Source of the DNA: Meghimatium bilineatum
Lineage: Eukaryota; Mollusca; Gastropoda; Stylommatophora; Philomycidae
Direction: 5' to 3'
Assembly (NCBI GenBank): GCA_034231615.1
Contig: CM067310.1
Coordinates: 575,501-639,500 of the forward strand
DNA: 64,000 bases
Under the pieces are notes generated by a model that was not told the DNA's origin, made no database searches, and saw only the letters and a list, made by a program, of their open reading frames with translations. Positions within the stretch are counted from its first letter, which is position 1; each line of letters starts with the position of its first letter. The position numbers were made by a program, and so were the translations under genes. Of the stretch, positions 1 to 11,155 are shown in pieces.

Positions 1-3000
1 AAGCTGGGCAGCCCGTACAGAGACGACATGCTTACAGAATGTCAAGAAGCTGGGCAGCCCGTACAGAGACTACATGCTTACAGAATGTAAAGAAGCTGGG
101 CAGCCTGTACAGAGACTACATGCTTACAGAATGTAAAGAAGCTGGGCAGCCTGTACAGAGACTACATGCTTACAGAATGTCAAGAAGCTGGGCAGCCCGT
201 ACAGAGACTACATGCTTACAGAATGTCAAGAAGCTGGACAGCCCGTACAGAGACTACATGCTTACAGAATGTAAAGAAGCTGGGCAGCCTGTACAGAGAC
301 GACATGCTTACAGAATGTAAAGAAGCTGGGCAGCCTGTACAGAGACTACATGCTTACAGAATGTCAAAAGATTCACTAGAAGAAGCTGGGCAGCCCGTAC
401 AGAGACTACATGCTTACAGAATGTCAAGAAGCTGGGCAGCCCGTACAGAGACTACATGCTTACAGAATGTCAAGAAGCTGGGCAGCCCGTACAGAGACTA
501 CATGCTTACAGAATGTCAAGAAGCTGGGCAGCCCGTACAGAGACTACATGCTTACAGAATGTCAAGAAGCTGGGCAGCCCGTACAGAGACTACATGCTTA
601 CAGAATGTAAAGAAGCTGGGCAGCCCGTACAGAGACGACATGCTTACAGAATGTCAAGAAGCTGGGCAGCCCGTACAGAGACTACATGCTTACAGAATGT
701 AAAGAAGCTGGGCAGCCTGTACAGAGACTACATGCTTACAGAATGTAAAGAAGCTGGGCAGCCTGTACAGAGACTACATGCTTACAGAATGTCAAGAAGC
801 TGGGCAGCCCGTACAGAGACTACATGCTTACAGAATGTCAAGAAGCTGGACAGCCCGTACAGAGACTACATGCTTACAGAATGTAAAGAAGCTGGGCAGC
901 CTGTACAGAGACGACATGCTTACAGAATGTAAAGAAGCTGGGCAGCCTGTACAGAGACTACATGCTTACAGAATGTCAAAAGATTCACTAGAAGAAGCTG
1001 GGCAGCCCGTACAGAGACTACATGCTTACAGAATGTCAAGAAGCTGGGCAGCCCGTACAGAGACTACATGCTTACAGAATGTCAAGAAGCTGGGCAGCCC
1101 GTACAGAGACTACATGCTTACAGAATGTCAAGAAGCTGGGCAGCCCGTACAGAGACTACATGCTTACAGAATGTCAAGAAGCTGGGCAGCCTGTACAGAG
1201 ACGACATGCTTACAGAATGTAAAGAAGCTGGGCAGCCTGTACAGAGACTACATGCTTACAGAATGTCAAGAAGCTGGGCAGCCCGTACAGAGACTACATG
1301 CTTACAGAATGTCAAGAAGCTGGACAGCCCGTACAGAGACTACATGCTTACAGAATGTAAAGAAGCTGGGCAGCCTGTACAGAGACGACATGCTTACAGA
1401 ATGTAAAGAAGCTGGGCAGCCTGTACAGAGACTACATGCTTACAGAATGTCAAGAAGCTGAGCAGCCCGTACAGAGACGAGAGGCTTACGGAATGTCAAG
1501 AAGCTGGGCAGCTTGTACAGAGACTACATGCTTACAGAATGTCAAGAAGCTGGGCAGCCCGTACATAGACTACATGCTTACAGAATGTCAAGAAGCTGGA
1601 CAGCCCGTACAGAGACTACATGCTTACAGAATGTAAAGAAGCTGGGCAGCCCGTACAGAGACGACATGCTTACAGAATGTAAAGAAGCTGGGCAGCCCGT
1701 ACAGAGACTACATGCTTACAGAATGTCAAGAAGCTGAGCAGCCCGTACAGAGACGAGAGGCTTACGGAATGTCAAGAAGCTGGGCAGCCTGTACAGAGAC
1801 TACATGCTTACAGAATGTCAAGAAGCTGGGCAGCCCGTACAGAGACTACATGCTTACAGAATGTCAAGAAGCTGGGCAGCCCGTACAGAGACTACATGCT
1901 TACAGAATGTCAAGAAGCTGGGCAGCCCGTACAGAGACGACATGCTTACAGAATGTCAAGAAGCTGGGCAGCCCGTACAGAGACTACATGCTTACAGAAT
2001 GTCAAGAATCTGGGCAGCCCGTACAGAGACTACATGCTTACAGAATGTCAAGAAGCTGGACAGCCCGTACAGAGACTACATGCTTACAGAATGTAAAGAA
2101 GCTGGGCAGCCTGTACAGAGACTACATGCTTACAGAATGTCAAGAAGCTGGACAGCCCGTACAGAGACTACATGCTTACAGAATGTAAAGAAGCTGGGCA
2201 GCCTGTACAGAGACGACATGCTTACAGAATGTAAAGAAGCTGGGCAGCCTGTACAGAGACTACATGCTTACAGAATGTCAAAAGATTCACTAGAAGAAGC
2301 TGGGCAGCCCGTACAGAGACTACATGCTTACAGAATGTCAAGAAGCTGGGCAGCCCGTACAGAGACTACATGCTTACAGAATGTCAAGAAGCTGGGCAGC
2401 CCGTACAGAGACTACATGCTTACAGAATGTCAAGAAGCTGGGCAGCCCGTACAGAGACTACATGCTTACAGAATGTAAAGAAGCTGGGCAGCCTGTACAG
2501 AGACGACATGCTTACAGAATGTAAAGAAGCTGGGCAGCCTGTACAGAGACTACATGCTTACAGAATGTCAAGAAGCTGGGCAGCCCGTACAGAGACTACA
2601 TGCTTACAGAATGTCAAGAAGCTGGACAGCCCGTACAGAGACTACATGCTTACAGAATGTAAAGAAGCTGGGCAGCCTGTACAGAGACGACATGCTTACA
2701 GAATGTAAAGAAGCTGGGCAGCCTGTACAGAGACTACATGCTTACAGAATGTCAAAAGATTCACTAGAAGAAGCTGGGCAGCCCGTACAGAGACTACATG
2801 CTTACAGAATGTCAAGAAGCTGAGCAGCCCGTACAGAGACGAGAGGCTTACGGAATGTCAAGAAGCTGGGCAGCCTGTACAGAGACTACATGCTTACAGA
2901 ATGTCAAGAAGCTGGGCAGCCCGTACAGAGACTACATGCTTACAGAATTTCAAGAAGCTGAGCAGCCCGTACAGAGACTACATGCTTACAGAATGTCAAG

Positions 3001-3917
3001 AAGCTGGGCAGCCCGTACAGAGACGACATGCTTACAGAATGTAAAGAAGCTGGGCAGCCCGTACAGAGACTACATGCTTACAGAATGTCAAGAAGCTGAG
3101 CAGCCCGTACAGAGACGAGAGGCTTACGGAATGTCAAGAAGCTGGGCAGCCTGTACAGAGACTACATGCTTACAGAATGTCAAGAAGCTGGGCAGCCCGT
3201 ACAGAGACTACATGCTTACAGAATGTCAAGAAGCTGAGCAGCCCGTACAGAGACGAGAGGCTTACGGAATGTCAAGAAGCTGGGCAGCCTGTACAGAGAC
3301 GACATGCTTACAGAATGTCAAGAAGCTGGGCAGCCCGTACAGAGACTACATGCTTACAGAATGTCAAGAAGCTGAGCAGCCCGTACAGAGACGAGAGGCT
3401 TACGGAATGTCAAGAAGCTGGGCAGCCTGTACAGAGACTACATGCTTACATAATGTCAAGAAGCTGGGCAGCCCGTACAGAGACTACATGCTTACAGAAT
3501 GTCAAGAAGCTGAGCAGCCCGTACAGAGACTACATGCTTACAGAATGTCAAGAAGCTGGGCAGCCCGCACAGAGACTACATGCTTACAGAATGTCAAGAA
3601 GCTGGGCAGCCCGTACAGAGACTACATGCTTACAGAATGTCAAGAAGCTGAGCAGCCCGTACAGAGACTACATGCTTACAGAATGTCAAGAAGCTGGGCA
3701 GCCCGTACAGAGACGACATGCTTACAGAATGTAAAGAAGCTGGGCAGCCCGTACAGAGACTACATGCTTACAGAATGTCAAGAAGCTGAGCAGCCCGTAC
3801 AGAGACTACATGCTTACAGAATGTCAAGAAGCTGAGCAGCCCGTACAGAGACGAGAGGCTTACGGAATGTCAAGAAGCTGGGCAGCCTGTACAGAGACGA
3901 CATGCTTACAGAATGTC
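1..3917. repeat. 46-bp satellite array, about 85 copies, runs off the left edge
   Basis: A 46-bp unit beginning AAGCTGGGCAGCCCGTACAG repeats head to tail from base 1 and stops at GAATGTCA near 3917. Variants recur in a fixed order: CCCGT or CCTGT, GACTAC or GACGAC, GTCAAG or GTAAAG. A 16-bp insertion (AAAAGATTCACTAGAA) occurs four times, near 364, 978, 2280 and 2755, each time after the same series of variant units, so blocks of many units were copied together. From about 1459 a second variant (GAGCAGCCC...GAGAGGCTTACGG) becomes common. Because 46 is not a multiple of 3 and most units lack stops on the + strand, overlapping ORFs of up to 345 codons arise in all three frames. They are a by-product of the repeat and I do not call them genes. 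Confidence 0.97.
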
Positions 3918-4735
3918 AGTGAAGACAGCGTATTGTTAAGGACACTTGACATAGATGTAGAAAAATAAAAAAGAACTTGACACTTCGTCTATGTTTGTTC
4001 TCCCACTTCTGCGGGCTAAACATAAAAAATTGTTGTAGTTCAGAGATTAATTTGTGTTGTGCCGTGGTTTGCAGCTTAGCTGCGATATCGGCACCATTTG
4101 GCTTCACTCTATTCTCCCAAGCTTTTGCATATCAGCAGGATATAGAACAGAGTCAGATGTGCTATGGTTTACAACTTAGCTGATAAATCCGACTTCAGCA
4201 TAGCTTCTCGGTCACTTTGACATATAATGTCAACATTACATGTGGACATTTTTATTTGACCTGTATCCATAGTAGGCTGTGTCACTTGTAATCACAATGT
4301 AAGCTAGAGAATGTAAATATTGATAGTAAAGACATTGCTGCACAGACTTTCACAATTTTCTATAAGTCTGCTATCCATGTCATGACAAATTTATAAGACA
4401 AATAGCAATAGATAGGCCTAAGTGGTTCTCAATTGGGGGGGGGGGGGCACAGGAACAATTGGGAACGCCAGACCTATCTAAGAGACCATAGGAAACTCTG
4501 TATTTGCATAACAAATCGCTCTGCGCCTGAAAGGAGCCCTGGAACAAAGATGGGCTCTAGATAAACTACAATTGAACAAAACATTGAATTGATGTATTAA
4601 AAACGGTTTTGTTGATGTCAACTTCTGTCACACCTCTACCTCCTGTCAATAACTGTCAAACTTTTTCAGACAACTCCCCCATAATTGTTGACGTAAGCTA
4701 TGGACAGCCCAAGTATAGCAATAGTGTTAACTGCC
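3918..4735. other. Intergenic; SINE-like fragments and a poly-G tract
   Basis: No gene seen. About 4045-4215 carries minus-strand pieces of the SINE-like family described at 26670-26905 (GTTTGCAGCTTAGCTGCGAT and CTTCTCGGTCACTTTGAC). A run of 13 G lies at about 4435-4447, beside GTGGTTCTCAATTGG, which resembles a decayed hAT-type terminal repeat. Confidence 0.5.
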
Positions 4736-5042
4736 AAGAATGTCGTAATAGGTTGCTAAGGAAGCTTTTGGGTAGAGTTGGCTGGCCCATCCCATATAGG
4801 GCCAACGTGATCCCGAAAACATGCTGAAGTCGGATGTATCAGTCCACAAGGAGCAGATATCGCGGCTAAGCCGTGATCTGTGACACAAAAATTGTTGAGT
4901 CTAACGGGAATTGAATTTTTTTTTTTAATTTGCCATCTGGCTTCCTTCTTGAGTTTACTTGATCTGTGACACATCACATTCCATTCTCTGAATTACATCC
5001 AATTAATCTATAGGAGTTAGAGAATGAACGCAGAAAAAGAAT
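4735..5042 (+). mobile_element. SINE-like element (GAA-tail family), + orientation
   Basis: The copy holds the family's landmarks in order: GGTTGCTAAGGAAGCTTTTG, GGCTGGCCCATCCCATATAG, GCTGAAGTCGGATGTATCAG, GCAGATATCGCGGCTAAGCC, CATTCCATTCTCTGAATTAC and GAGAATGAACGCAGAAAAAG. It is split by a T-rich insertion near 4915-4975. The same landmarks appear in at least a dozen places in this window in both orientations, which marks a dispersed mobile repeat. I have no family name for it. Confidence 0.6.
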
Positions 5043-5060
5043 ATTACTTAGTAAGATTAC

Positions 5061-5066
<6 letters not shown>

Positions 5067-5103
<37 letters not shown>
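5067..5103. repeat. (TA)n microsatellite
   Basis: About 18 TA dinucleotides, followed by TCGCTAAAGAATCCTTATAT. A related TATATCGCTAAAAAATTCTTAT stretch at 5380-5402 flanks the other side of the LINE fragment at 5126-5326. Confidence 0.9.
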
Positions 5104-5105
<2 letters not shown>

Positions 5106-5125
5106 CTAAAGAATCCTTATATATC

Positions 5126-5326
5126 TTATGCTTCTGCCATCCAAGACCTTCCTCTCTTGATACACTTTTCTTTTGTGTTTTTTAGAGATTGGTGTAAGAG
5201 GTGATGATCATTATTGGTGAGCTTGAAGTATTCTTTAACCTGAGCTATTTTATGTCTTGATTTGATGCTCGGTAGGTCTAGGAGAAACCTATAGCCGCGA
5301 TAGGTGTAGGCATATCTCTTGTGCAT
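5126..5326 (-). pseudogene. LINE fragment (region between reverse transcriptase and RNase H)
   Basis: The minus-strand frame has LLDLPSIKSRHKIAQVKEYF and, further on, HHLLHQSL and RGRSWM. The same protein segment occurs at 14461-14608 inside a longer LINE copy that also carries reverse transcriptase and RNase H motifs, so this is a short relic of that LINE family. It has no catalytic part. Confidence 0.7.
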
Positions 5327-5449
5327 CCTGGCACAGTTCTCATGACCTCGTTTTTAACTCTAAAAATAAATCGCTACATATATATATCGCTAAAAAATTC
5401 TTATCTCCAGTCTATCCACCTTGTGTATGAGACAGTGTGTACATAAACT

Positions 5450-5680
5450 TTGCTTGTAAAGCAAGTAAATATCTTGGACACATAGTCACAAATGATGGCA
5501 GATGTAAAACATAAGTTAAAAGGATAATAAGAATGGTCAAAAGTACCTTCAAGCATGAGGAATATAGTAACATCTAAACAAATTACAAACAAGTTAAAAA
5601 TGAGAATTATAAAATACTTTATCTATTCTATATTAATGTATAGATCAGAAACATGGACACTAAATAAACAATTATCCGCC
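5450..5680 (+). pseudogene. LINE reverse-transcriptase C-terminal fragment
   Basis: Translated pieces read KYLGHIVTNDGRC, then KMRIIKYFIYSILMY and SETWTLNKQLS. The order KYLG...NDGR...YG-SETWTL is the standard landmark set for the thumb region of non-LTR reverse transcriptases. A stop after GRCKT breaks the frame. The piece runs directly into the SINE-like copy at 5685. Confidence 0.75.
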
Positions 5681-5684
5681 GAAG

Positions 5685-5832
5685 ACGGATGTGCCGGGCC
5701 ATTGGCGCAAATAAAACGGCGGCACAACGCATTTCCATTCTCTGGACTACATCCTGCTAGAAATCTAGTAGGACAATGTTCTTGCTACAAGGGAGATCCA
5801 GCAGGAGTTTGAGAATGAACGATGAAGAAGAA
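5685..5832 (+). mobile_element. SINE-like element, 3' part
   Basis: It begins GCCGAAGACGGATGTGCCGG, carries GGCGCAAATAAAACGGC, CTGGACTACATCCTGCTAGA and ATCTAGTAGGACAATGTTCT, and ends GAGAATGAACGATGAAGAAG. It closely resembles the copy at 48712-48875 and the parent sequence of the 58-bp array at 46040-46850. Confidence 0.65.
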
Positions 5833-6196
5833 GGTGGCCTACTGTACCATGGCTTTGTATTCCTGCTATCCAAGCTACAGAATCACTGTTTTCATACATC
5901 GACTTGAACTGTATAGACAAAGAGGTGCCAGAAATATTGATTGTCTGATTATAATTAATTACATATATAAAAGCGCAGCTGTTTATTCATTCATGCATTT
6001 CTTGGTACCATACCTTCCAGCGTAGGCGATCATGTCTCTCCACAGTCCTCTGGTTATCTATTGTTTTTCACTAGGTGGTTTGTTATCCACTCTTGCCGTT
6101 AAACGTAGGAGTGATTGGAGTTCAGGTTTGCGTTCTAAAGCCAGATGCGTGGCCTCAGCTGAGCTGACATAGCACATAGCACAGCTGTGCTATGAC

Positions 6197-6199
<3 letters not shown>

Positions 6200-6233
<34 letters not shown>
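6200..6233. repeat. (TA)n microsatellite
   Basis: TATGTATATA grades into about 15 uninterrupted TA units. AGCACAGCTGTGCT just before it is a short perfect palindrome. Confidence 0.9.
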
Positions 6234-6236
<3 letters not shown>

Positions 6237-6339
6237 CTATTTATATGCTGGGTTTTATTTTTATTTTTTGTTGTTGCAATTTTAAAAGTGTTGAGTGTTA
6301 ACTAATCAAACTGTCAGTTGTATAATTGGTCACAATATA

Positions 6340-6440
6340 CATAAATCGCAGATAAGCTGTAAAACAAATGACACAACAGGTTCCGTCTTCTAGACTACAT
6401 TTTGCCAACACGCAGGAGTTTGAGAACGAGCGCATAAGAA
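6340..6440 (+). mobile_element. SINE-like element, short 3' fragment
   Basis: It has GATAAGCTGTAAAACAAATG, CACAACAGGTTCCGTCTTCT, AGACTACATTTTGCC and GGAGTTTGAGAACGAGCGCA, matching the 3' half of the family. Confidence 0.5.
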
Positions 6441-7930
6441 CCGCTAAATGTTGTTGGAATAAATTGACCTAATATTTGTTTTTTTGTTTACTTTTGCTGG
6501 AAGGGGAGATGATTCTTATCTTCAGGTAAACATCGTATGGTAAACGACGCAATGGCAGGGGATAGCAATGAATCAAACTTGGTCCAAGTTACTTCAGGCA
6601 CATTTGAACGTCTTCCTTTACGATGTAGTCATTATTATTATACCGTAAGAACATCGCAACTTGAAAGGGCAAAGTCTAAACAATAATAACTTTTATATTT
6701 GTTGATTGCATGATTACGTTACACTCTGTAACCAATAGGCCCACTATTTGGTAATTGTGTGACTGTGAGTGACGCAATTGTAGGCCTTGGCTTTCTAGAA
6801 TACGTACTTCAGTTTGACCGACCTTTGGACTTTGTGTCTTTTTTAAAATGTGCGTACTTTCGTTTACTTTAAGCCTCCTGCTTACTTCTTTTAGTTAAAA
6901 CATCCATATGTTTAGTAGTGCAATTTTGTTTCTTCTAAATGTGAATAGTAAATTTGTCATTCATGTTCTGAGTGTACAAAAAGGCCAAACTAAGAGGAAG
7001 GTAACACTTGTGTGTTGATATTGAGTAGGCTAATTCCCACTTAATCAATGTTCAATTTTAATCATTATTGTTATTATTTAGGCGTAATTTAAATATTCCT
7101 GTTCAGTGTGTGCTGACAATACATCATACAGACAGTGTATTGTTAAATTACACGTTTTTAAAAAAAAAATTGTTAAATTTTCAAACATTAACATTTTTTG
7201 TACCAGACTTTAAATTAAATTAAATGCATGATTTCAGCACATCTTTCGTTTTTACGTACACAGTGACATTTGACCTAGTTTTGAGATATTTCCTAACATG
7301 ATAAGAATAATGGTCCTGGATGAAATCACAATCTTGTACCATAGGTTTTGGTAAAGGGGGGTTAAAAGGATTATAATAAGTTTATTGATTTTTTTAGGAG
7401 GGGGGAGAAGGGTTAGAATCAGTGGTTAGAATTAATAATTAATTGTCTAATGATGAATTGATATGATTTATAGCACAACGGCATACAATCGGTCTGCAGG
7501 GGGTGTGACGTCATTGCAAGCATCGAGTTGATTGGTTTTCTCACGGAAATCTGTGACGTCGTCTACTTAAAAATGAAAACAGTGTGCTATTTATAGTAGA
7601 GTGTACGTAGGAAAGAAAGATTTACCCCTGATTTCTGATTAATTTTGGCATGCTGATTTCAAATATCATAATTAATGAAATTCCCCAATGGGCTCTGGTT
7701 TAAAAAAAATAAAATTCCAGCAATACAAATTTCATGTATACTTATTTAATCTCTTTGGTGAACAGTTATTATTTACACATTAGCATTATAAAATGTGTTA
7801 TTACAAATTCATATAAGTGATATATCATATTGCACCATAAAATGTTAGAACAAATAAAAACACTATTTAAAGTTCACATATAATGTTTCTAAAAGGCACA
7901 TTTGAACCCCCACTGTCATTATTCAGTCAC
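6441..7930. other. Intergenic, nothing recognised
   Basis: No coding frame, array or named element found. Two TGACGTC motifs (one a full palindromic TGACGTCA at 7505-7512, another near 7553) lie before an A/T-rich stretch at 7565-7600. They could be CRE-like sites, but no transcript start is visible. Confidence 0.3.
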
Positions 7931-7933
7931 TGT

Positions 7934-8141
7934 TCAAGCTTTCTTTGCTTGCTTCTTGTAGTCAATCTGTGAGGTGTGCTCTGTCACAGTCCAACAGTAA
8001 TCAGCAAGCATAGAAGGGCTCCAATTGCCTTGATACCTTGTCTCCACAGCAGTAATGTCTTTGTGAAATAGTATACCATGTTCATCACTGACAACTCCGC
8101 AGTTTGATTTTTAAAAATCCAGGTGAGAATTAAAAAAATGA
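7934..8141 (-). pseudogene. 3' end of a repeated, probably transposon-linked protein (HxDI...RYQG...ADYCW family)
   Basis: On the minus strand the frame reads HFFNSHLDF, then a TAA, then VSDEHGILFHKDI, VETRYQGNWSPSMLADYCW and a lysine-rich end closed by TGA at 7934-7936. I recall this C-terminal pattern from many uncharacterised, high-copy proteins in invertebrate genomes that are often handled as mobile-element genes. The in-frame stop and lack of an N-terminal part make this a relic. The function of the parent protein is not known to me. Confidence 0.5.
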
Positions 8142-8178
8142 ATATATATATATATAAAATCATCTGAATAAAAAAAAA

Positions 8179-8465
8179 ACAGCAAATCGACAGCGACGAA
8201 ACACACTGCTCATAGAAAATTAAGAGTGCTCAGGAGGCAGAGATAGATAGAATGAAAAAAGTTGATCGGAACTAATTTTGGGGTGCTGAAAACAAAAATC
8301 ATATTTTAAATCATGAACATTTTTTAAAATATGATTTTTGTTTTCAGCACCCCAAAATTAGTTCCGATCAACTTTTTTCATTCTATCTATCTTTATCTAT
8401 CTATGCCTCCTGAGCACTCTTAATTTTCTATGAGCAGTGTGTTTCGTCGCTGTCGATTTGCTGTT
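8179..8465. mobile_element. Fold-back (long inverted repeat) element, about 287 bp
   Basis: Two arms of about 130 bp are near-perfect reverse complements. The left starts AACAGCAAATCGACAGCGAC and the right ends GTCGCTGTCGATTTGCTGTT. They meet around an A/T-rich loop of about 16 bases near 8312-8327. The right arm has a few extra bases (TTATCTATCTA repeat) near 8388-8402. There is no coding frame. The structure fits a fold-back MITE. It lies 40 bp from the pseudogene ending at 8141. Confidence 0.85.
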
Positions 8466-8704
8466 GATTTTTTATTAACGGTACAATTTTGATGTTGACT
8501 TGCATTATCAGTAGACTCTAATGTAATTGTATTTGGATTGTCAGCAGGCCCTGCACAAATTTCTCAATTGTGATTACTCAGATTAGGCCTTACACTTCAT
8601 TTAGGAAGAAATGCCCTACACGCAAAGAAGTTTAATTTATAGTTTCTTATTATTGTAGACTAATGAGTAAACAGTATTAATAAAAAATGAAAGTTAACAT
8701 ATTG

Positions 8705-9290
8705 TTTGTTGTGTGTTCGCTCCATAATAATCATCACGGATATTCATGCGATTTCTGCCAGAAGTGTAGTTACATTGTGCCGTTATGCGCCTTTTAGGCC
8801 CAGCAAAGGCCGATTTTGGCATGCCTTGACATTTCAGGTGGGTTACTCAAGCCTGTGACAGTCTTCCTATATGTTGCCAGATGAGAATGTGTACTGACTC
8901 TATGCTGAGACGGTTTGTCCTTCACGTCTATCATGTCTCTGAGGAGTACAAGGTGTTCCGCAGCCAGTGAACTTGCCTCATGTAATTGGACATTTTGTAC
9001 CTGTGCCAATGGGTACTGAACCGTTTCTCATCTGCTAGCCTTGTTCCGGTTTAGGAAGAACTCGACAGAAAAGTTGGGCCCTGGTTCTTTCGCATTCTTA
9101 GCTGAGGTATTGTACACCGACATCGTGAACCTCTCATCCAAGTCTGAGTGTGTTCTCGAGCTGAACAACTGTGTCCTATTTGTGCCTGAGCCCATCGGGT
9201 CTGAACCCTTTCTCTCCACGACCATGTTTCTGGTATAGGAAAGACTCGACAAGTAGAGTTGGGCCCAGGCTGCCTTATTGGCAGAGCGCC
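8705..9290 (+). mobile_element. Dispersed repeat, family B
   Basis: It shares blocks with 17045-17410 (CCTGTGACAGTC, CACAGCCAGTGAACTTGCCT, GTTTAGGAAGAACTC) and, inverted, with 22050-22600. The outer end has TTCGCTCCATAATAATCATC, matched by the complement of the end at 22560-22580. No transposase frame or clear terminal repeats were found. Short ORFs on both strands here are not conserved between copies. Confidence 0.6.
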
Positions 9291-9369
9291 GACAACTGGG
9301 TCTCTAATTAAGGAGCACTGGTAACTGGAAGCTTATCTCTAGCTAACAGAACCTGTAGTTCCAATTTCC

Positions 9370-9990
9370 TTTGTACGTTTTTCCTTTCTATTTTCACGTT
9401 GCGCTGCTGTGCTGCCCTTTCATTGTACTCAGTATATTATCTTTTCTTCTTTCACCATGCATCTGCCTTTTCATGTCAATTGCATTGGCCGACCCTCCAA
9501 TGCTCAGACCGGACTTTCTTGCATCGCTGTGTGTCAACATCGACACTGTATGTGTCAATGAATGGCACAGAGGTGTCGGCAGTATTGCTTGTCTGTGCAG
9601 TCAAATCTCATTCCATCTGTTTCTGCTCTTTGTATATTTGGCAATCCTGAAGTATGTGTTCAGGAGTCTGGGTTCCAGATCCACATGCACATTCATCTGT
9701 ATATGAGATCCTCAATCAGTAAAGATGACCCATCAGTCCTCTGTGGCCTGTTCTAAGGTGAAATAATGTGGTCTGTCGATATCTTTGGAGGAGATGTATT
9801 GCATCATGATTGTCTTCCACTTCAATTTGTGTCCTTCACTTTGCTATGTATGTGTTCTGGATTATTGTTTTTGCTTCTCTGTAGGAAAGTGGATGTCTGT
9901 GTTGTTCTATTGTGCTTCTTGTTCTTGACAGAACATCCGCTTTCTCATTTCCCATGATTCCACAGTGTGATGGTATCTACTGAAGAGCAA
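9370..9990 (-). pseudogene. LINE 3' fragment: RNase H end and CxC...H...C tail
   Basis: Read on the minus strand it has an RNase H ending of the HCGIMGNEKADVLS type near 9920-9975, then a tail with DECACGSGTQTPEHILQDC near 9625-9690. That is the Cys/His pattern found after RNase H in I/Jockey-type LINEs. Related minus-strand copies lie at 20960-21480 and within 34570-37170. Frames are broken. Confidence 0.65.
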
Positions 9991-10043
9991 TAGCTGATGA
10001 TTTTTTGGAATGTCTTAGCTCATGGTCTGATATTGAGCAGAAG

Positions 10044-10178
10044 GTGTTAATTATATATGACAACCAACATCAATCATTTAATTATATATGATAACCAACA
10101 TCAATCATTTAATTATATATGACAACCAACATCAATCATTTAATTATATATGACAACCAACATCAATCATTTAATTAT
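10044..10178. repeat. 31-bp minisatellite, about 4 copies
   Basis: The unit starts AATTATATATGACAACCAAC and ends ATCAATCATTT. Copies are nearly identical. The array ends a few bases before the TTAACTCTTAGAGG motif at 10185. Confidence 0.9.
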
Positions 10179-10184
10179 GTATAT

Positions 10185-10610
10185 TTAACTCTTAGAGGAT
10201 GAAATTATTCCCGGGGTTTTGGCGTAATTAATGTTAAGCTAAATTTTTGGACCTCATCGTGATTTAGGCGCATGCTTCTTGAAGACAAGTATTAGCTATG
10301 GAGGGTCATATAAGGTATCAAAAGAAAGATAATTGAATGTGGAATCCATGTACAATATAAAAATATAAGAATTGTAACAATAAAATACAAAAATTACATC
10401 TCACAAACAGGGGATGTTAGATGAAGAGAAATGTTTTGGACATGCATTTTGTTCTACTCACCCTCAATTTTACTTGTCTTGAAATGTTGATATCCAAATC
10501 TTACTAAAGTAGATGTCTTGACTGTCCATTTACTGATCACAATTAGTTTATTTCAAGTAAATCTATCATATGCCTAGTGTTTCATGCTATCTTTTGTGTG
10601 GCATGTCCAA
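10185..10610. mobile_element. Possible piggyBac-like left end
   Basis: TTAA at 10185-10188 is followed by CTCTTAGAGG. At the fragment ending 30981 the complementary strand also begins TTAACTCTTAGA. TTAA plus a short terminal repeat is the hallmark of piggyBac-type ends. No transposase was found between 10188 and 10610 and no matching right end is visible, so this is tentative. Confidence 0.3.
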
Positions 10611-10612
10611 TT

Positions 10613-10816
10613 TCAGAACTGAACAAAATTTAGGAAATATTCCCAAGTATTGAATTTCCAAAGATGAACTTTATTGCACTCAATATTATCATTAGTTCTA
10701 ACTCTATTTTCTGTATAAAGTAGTGCAAGACTATTATTGCTGTCACTAGGCTTATCTGATTCTTCAGAAACAGTGGCAATGGGAACAGATTTACAATTTA
10801 ACTTAATGGTGCTCAT
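10613..10816 (-). other. Unrecognised 67-codon ORF
   Basis: An open minus-strand frame of ordinary composition, serine- and asparagine-rich in the middle (SEESDKPSDSNNSLALLYTE). I recognise no domain. It lies between the TTAA-type end and the 42-bp array and could be a broken transposon gene or chance. Confidence 0.15.
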
Positions 10817-10930
10817 CTTCTGTCCAGTACTTCATACTTCACCAAGCAGAAATGTCTTTCCAAAACCTGTTTCCAGAATTAAAGATTACAAAATAACAGT
10901 GAGGAGAGAATTAGATACCAAAAAATATCA

Positions 10931-11155
10931 AGTGGGAGATGGAAAGAGCTGAAAGCAATAGTGATAGGACAAAATGGGAGATGGAAAAAGCTGAAAGCAA
11001 TAGTGATAGGACAAAATGGGAGATGGAAAGAGCTGAAAGCAATAGTGATAGGACAAAATGGGAGATGGAAAGAGCTGAAAGCAATAGTGATAGGACAAAA
11101 TGGGAGATGGAAAGAGCTGAAAGCAATAGTGATAGGACAAAATGGGAGATGTTTG
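10931..11155. repeat. 42-bp minisatellite, about 5 copies, open in several frames on both strands
   Basis: The unit is GGGAGATGGAAAGAGCTGAA followed by AGCAATAGTGATAGGACAAA and AT. As 42 is 14 codons, every frame repeats exactly: + frame 1 gives MERAESNSDRTKWE repeated, and minus frames give LLLSALSISHFVLS. Nothing outside the repeat supports translation, so I treat the ORFs as a consequence of the array. Confidence 0.9.

Noticed and set aside
39..3835. Overlapping long ORFs of up to 345 codons on the + strand
   Set aside because: They are all readings of the 46-bp satellite in its three frames. Length is explained by a unit without stops, and there are no splice sites or flanking coding sequence.
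7505..7560. CRE-like TGACGTCA motifs as a promoter
   Set aside because: No gene start lies within several kilobases on either strand, so two short motifs are not enough.
9371..9957. Plus-strand ORFs of 60-111 codons with hydrophobic, Cys-rich translations
   Set aside because: They are the antisense of a LINE RNase H tail that reads sensibly on the minus strand.
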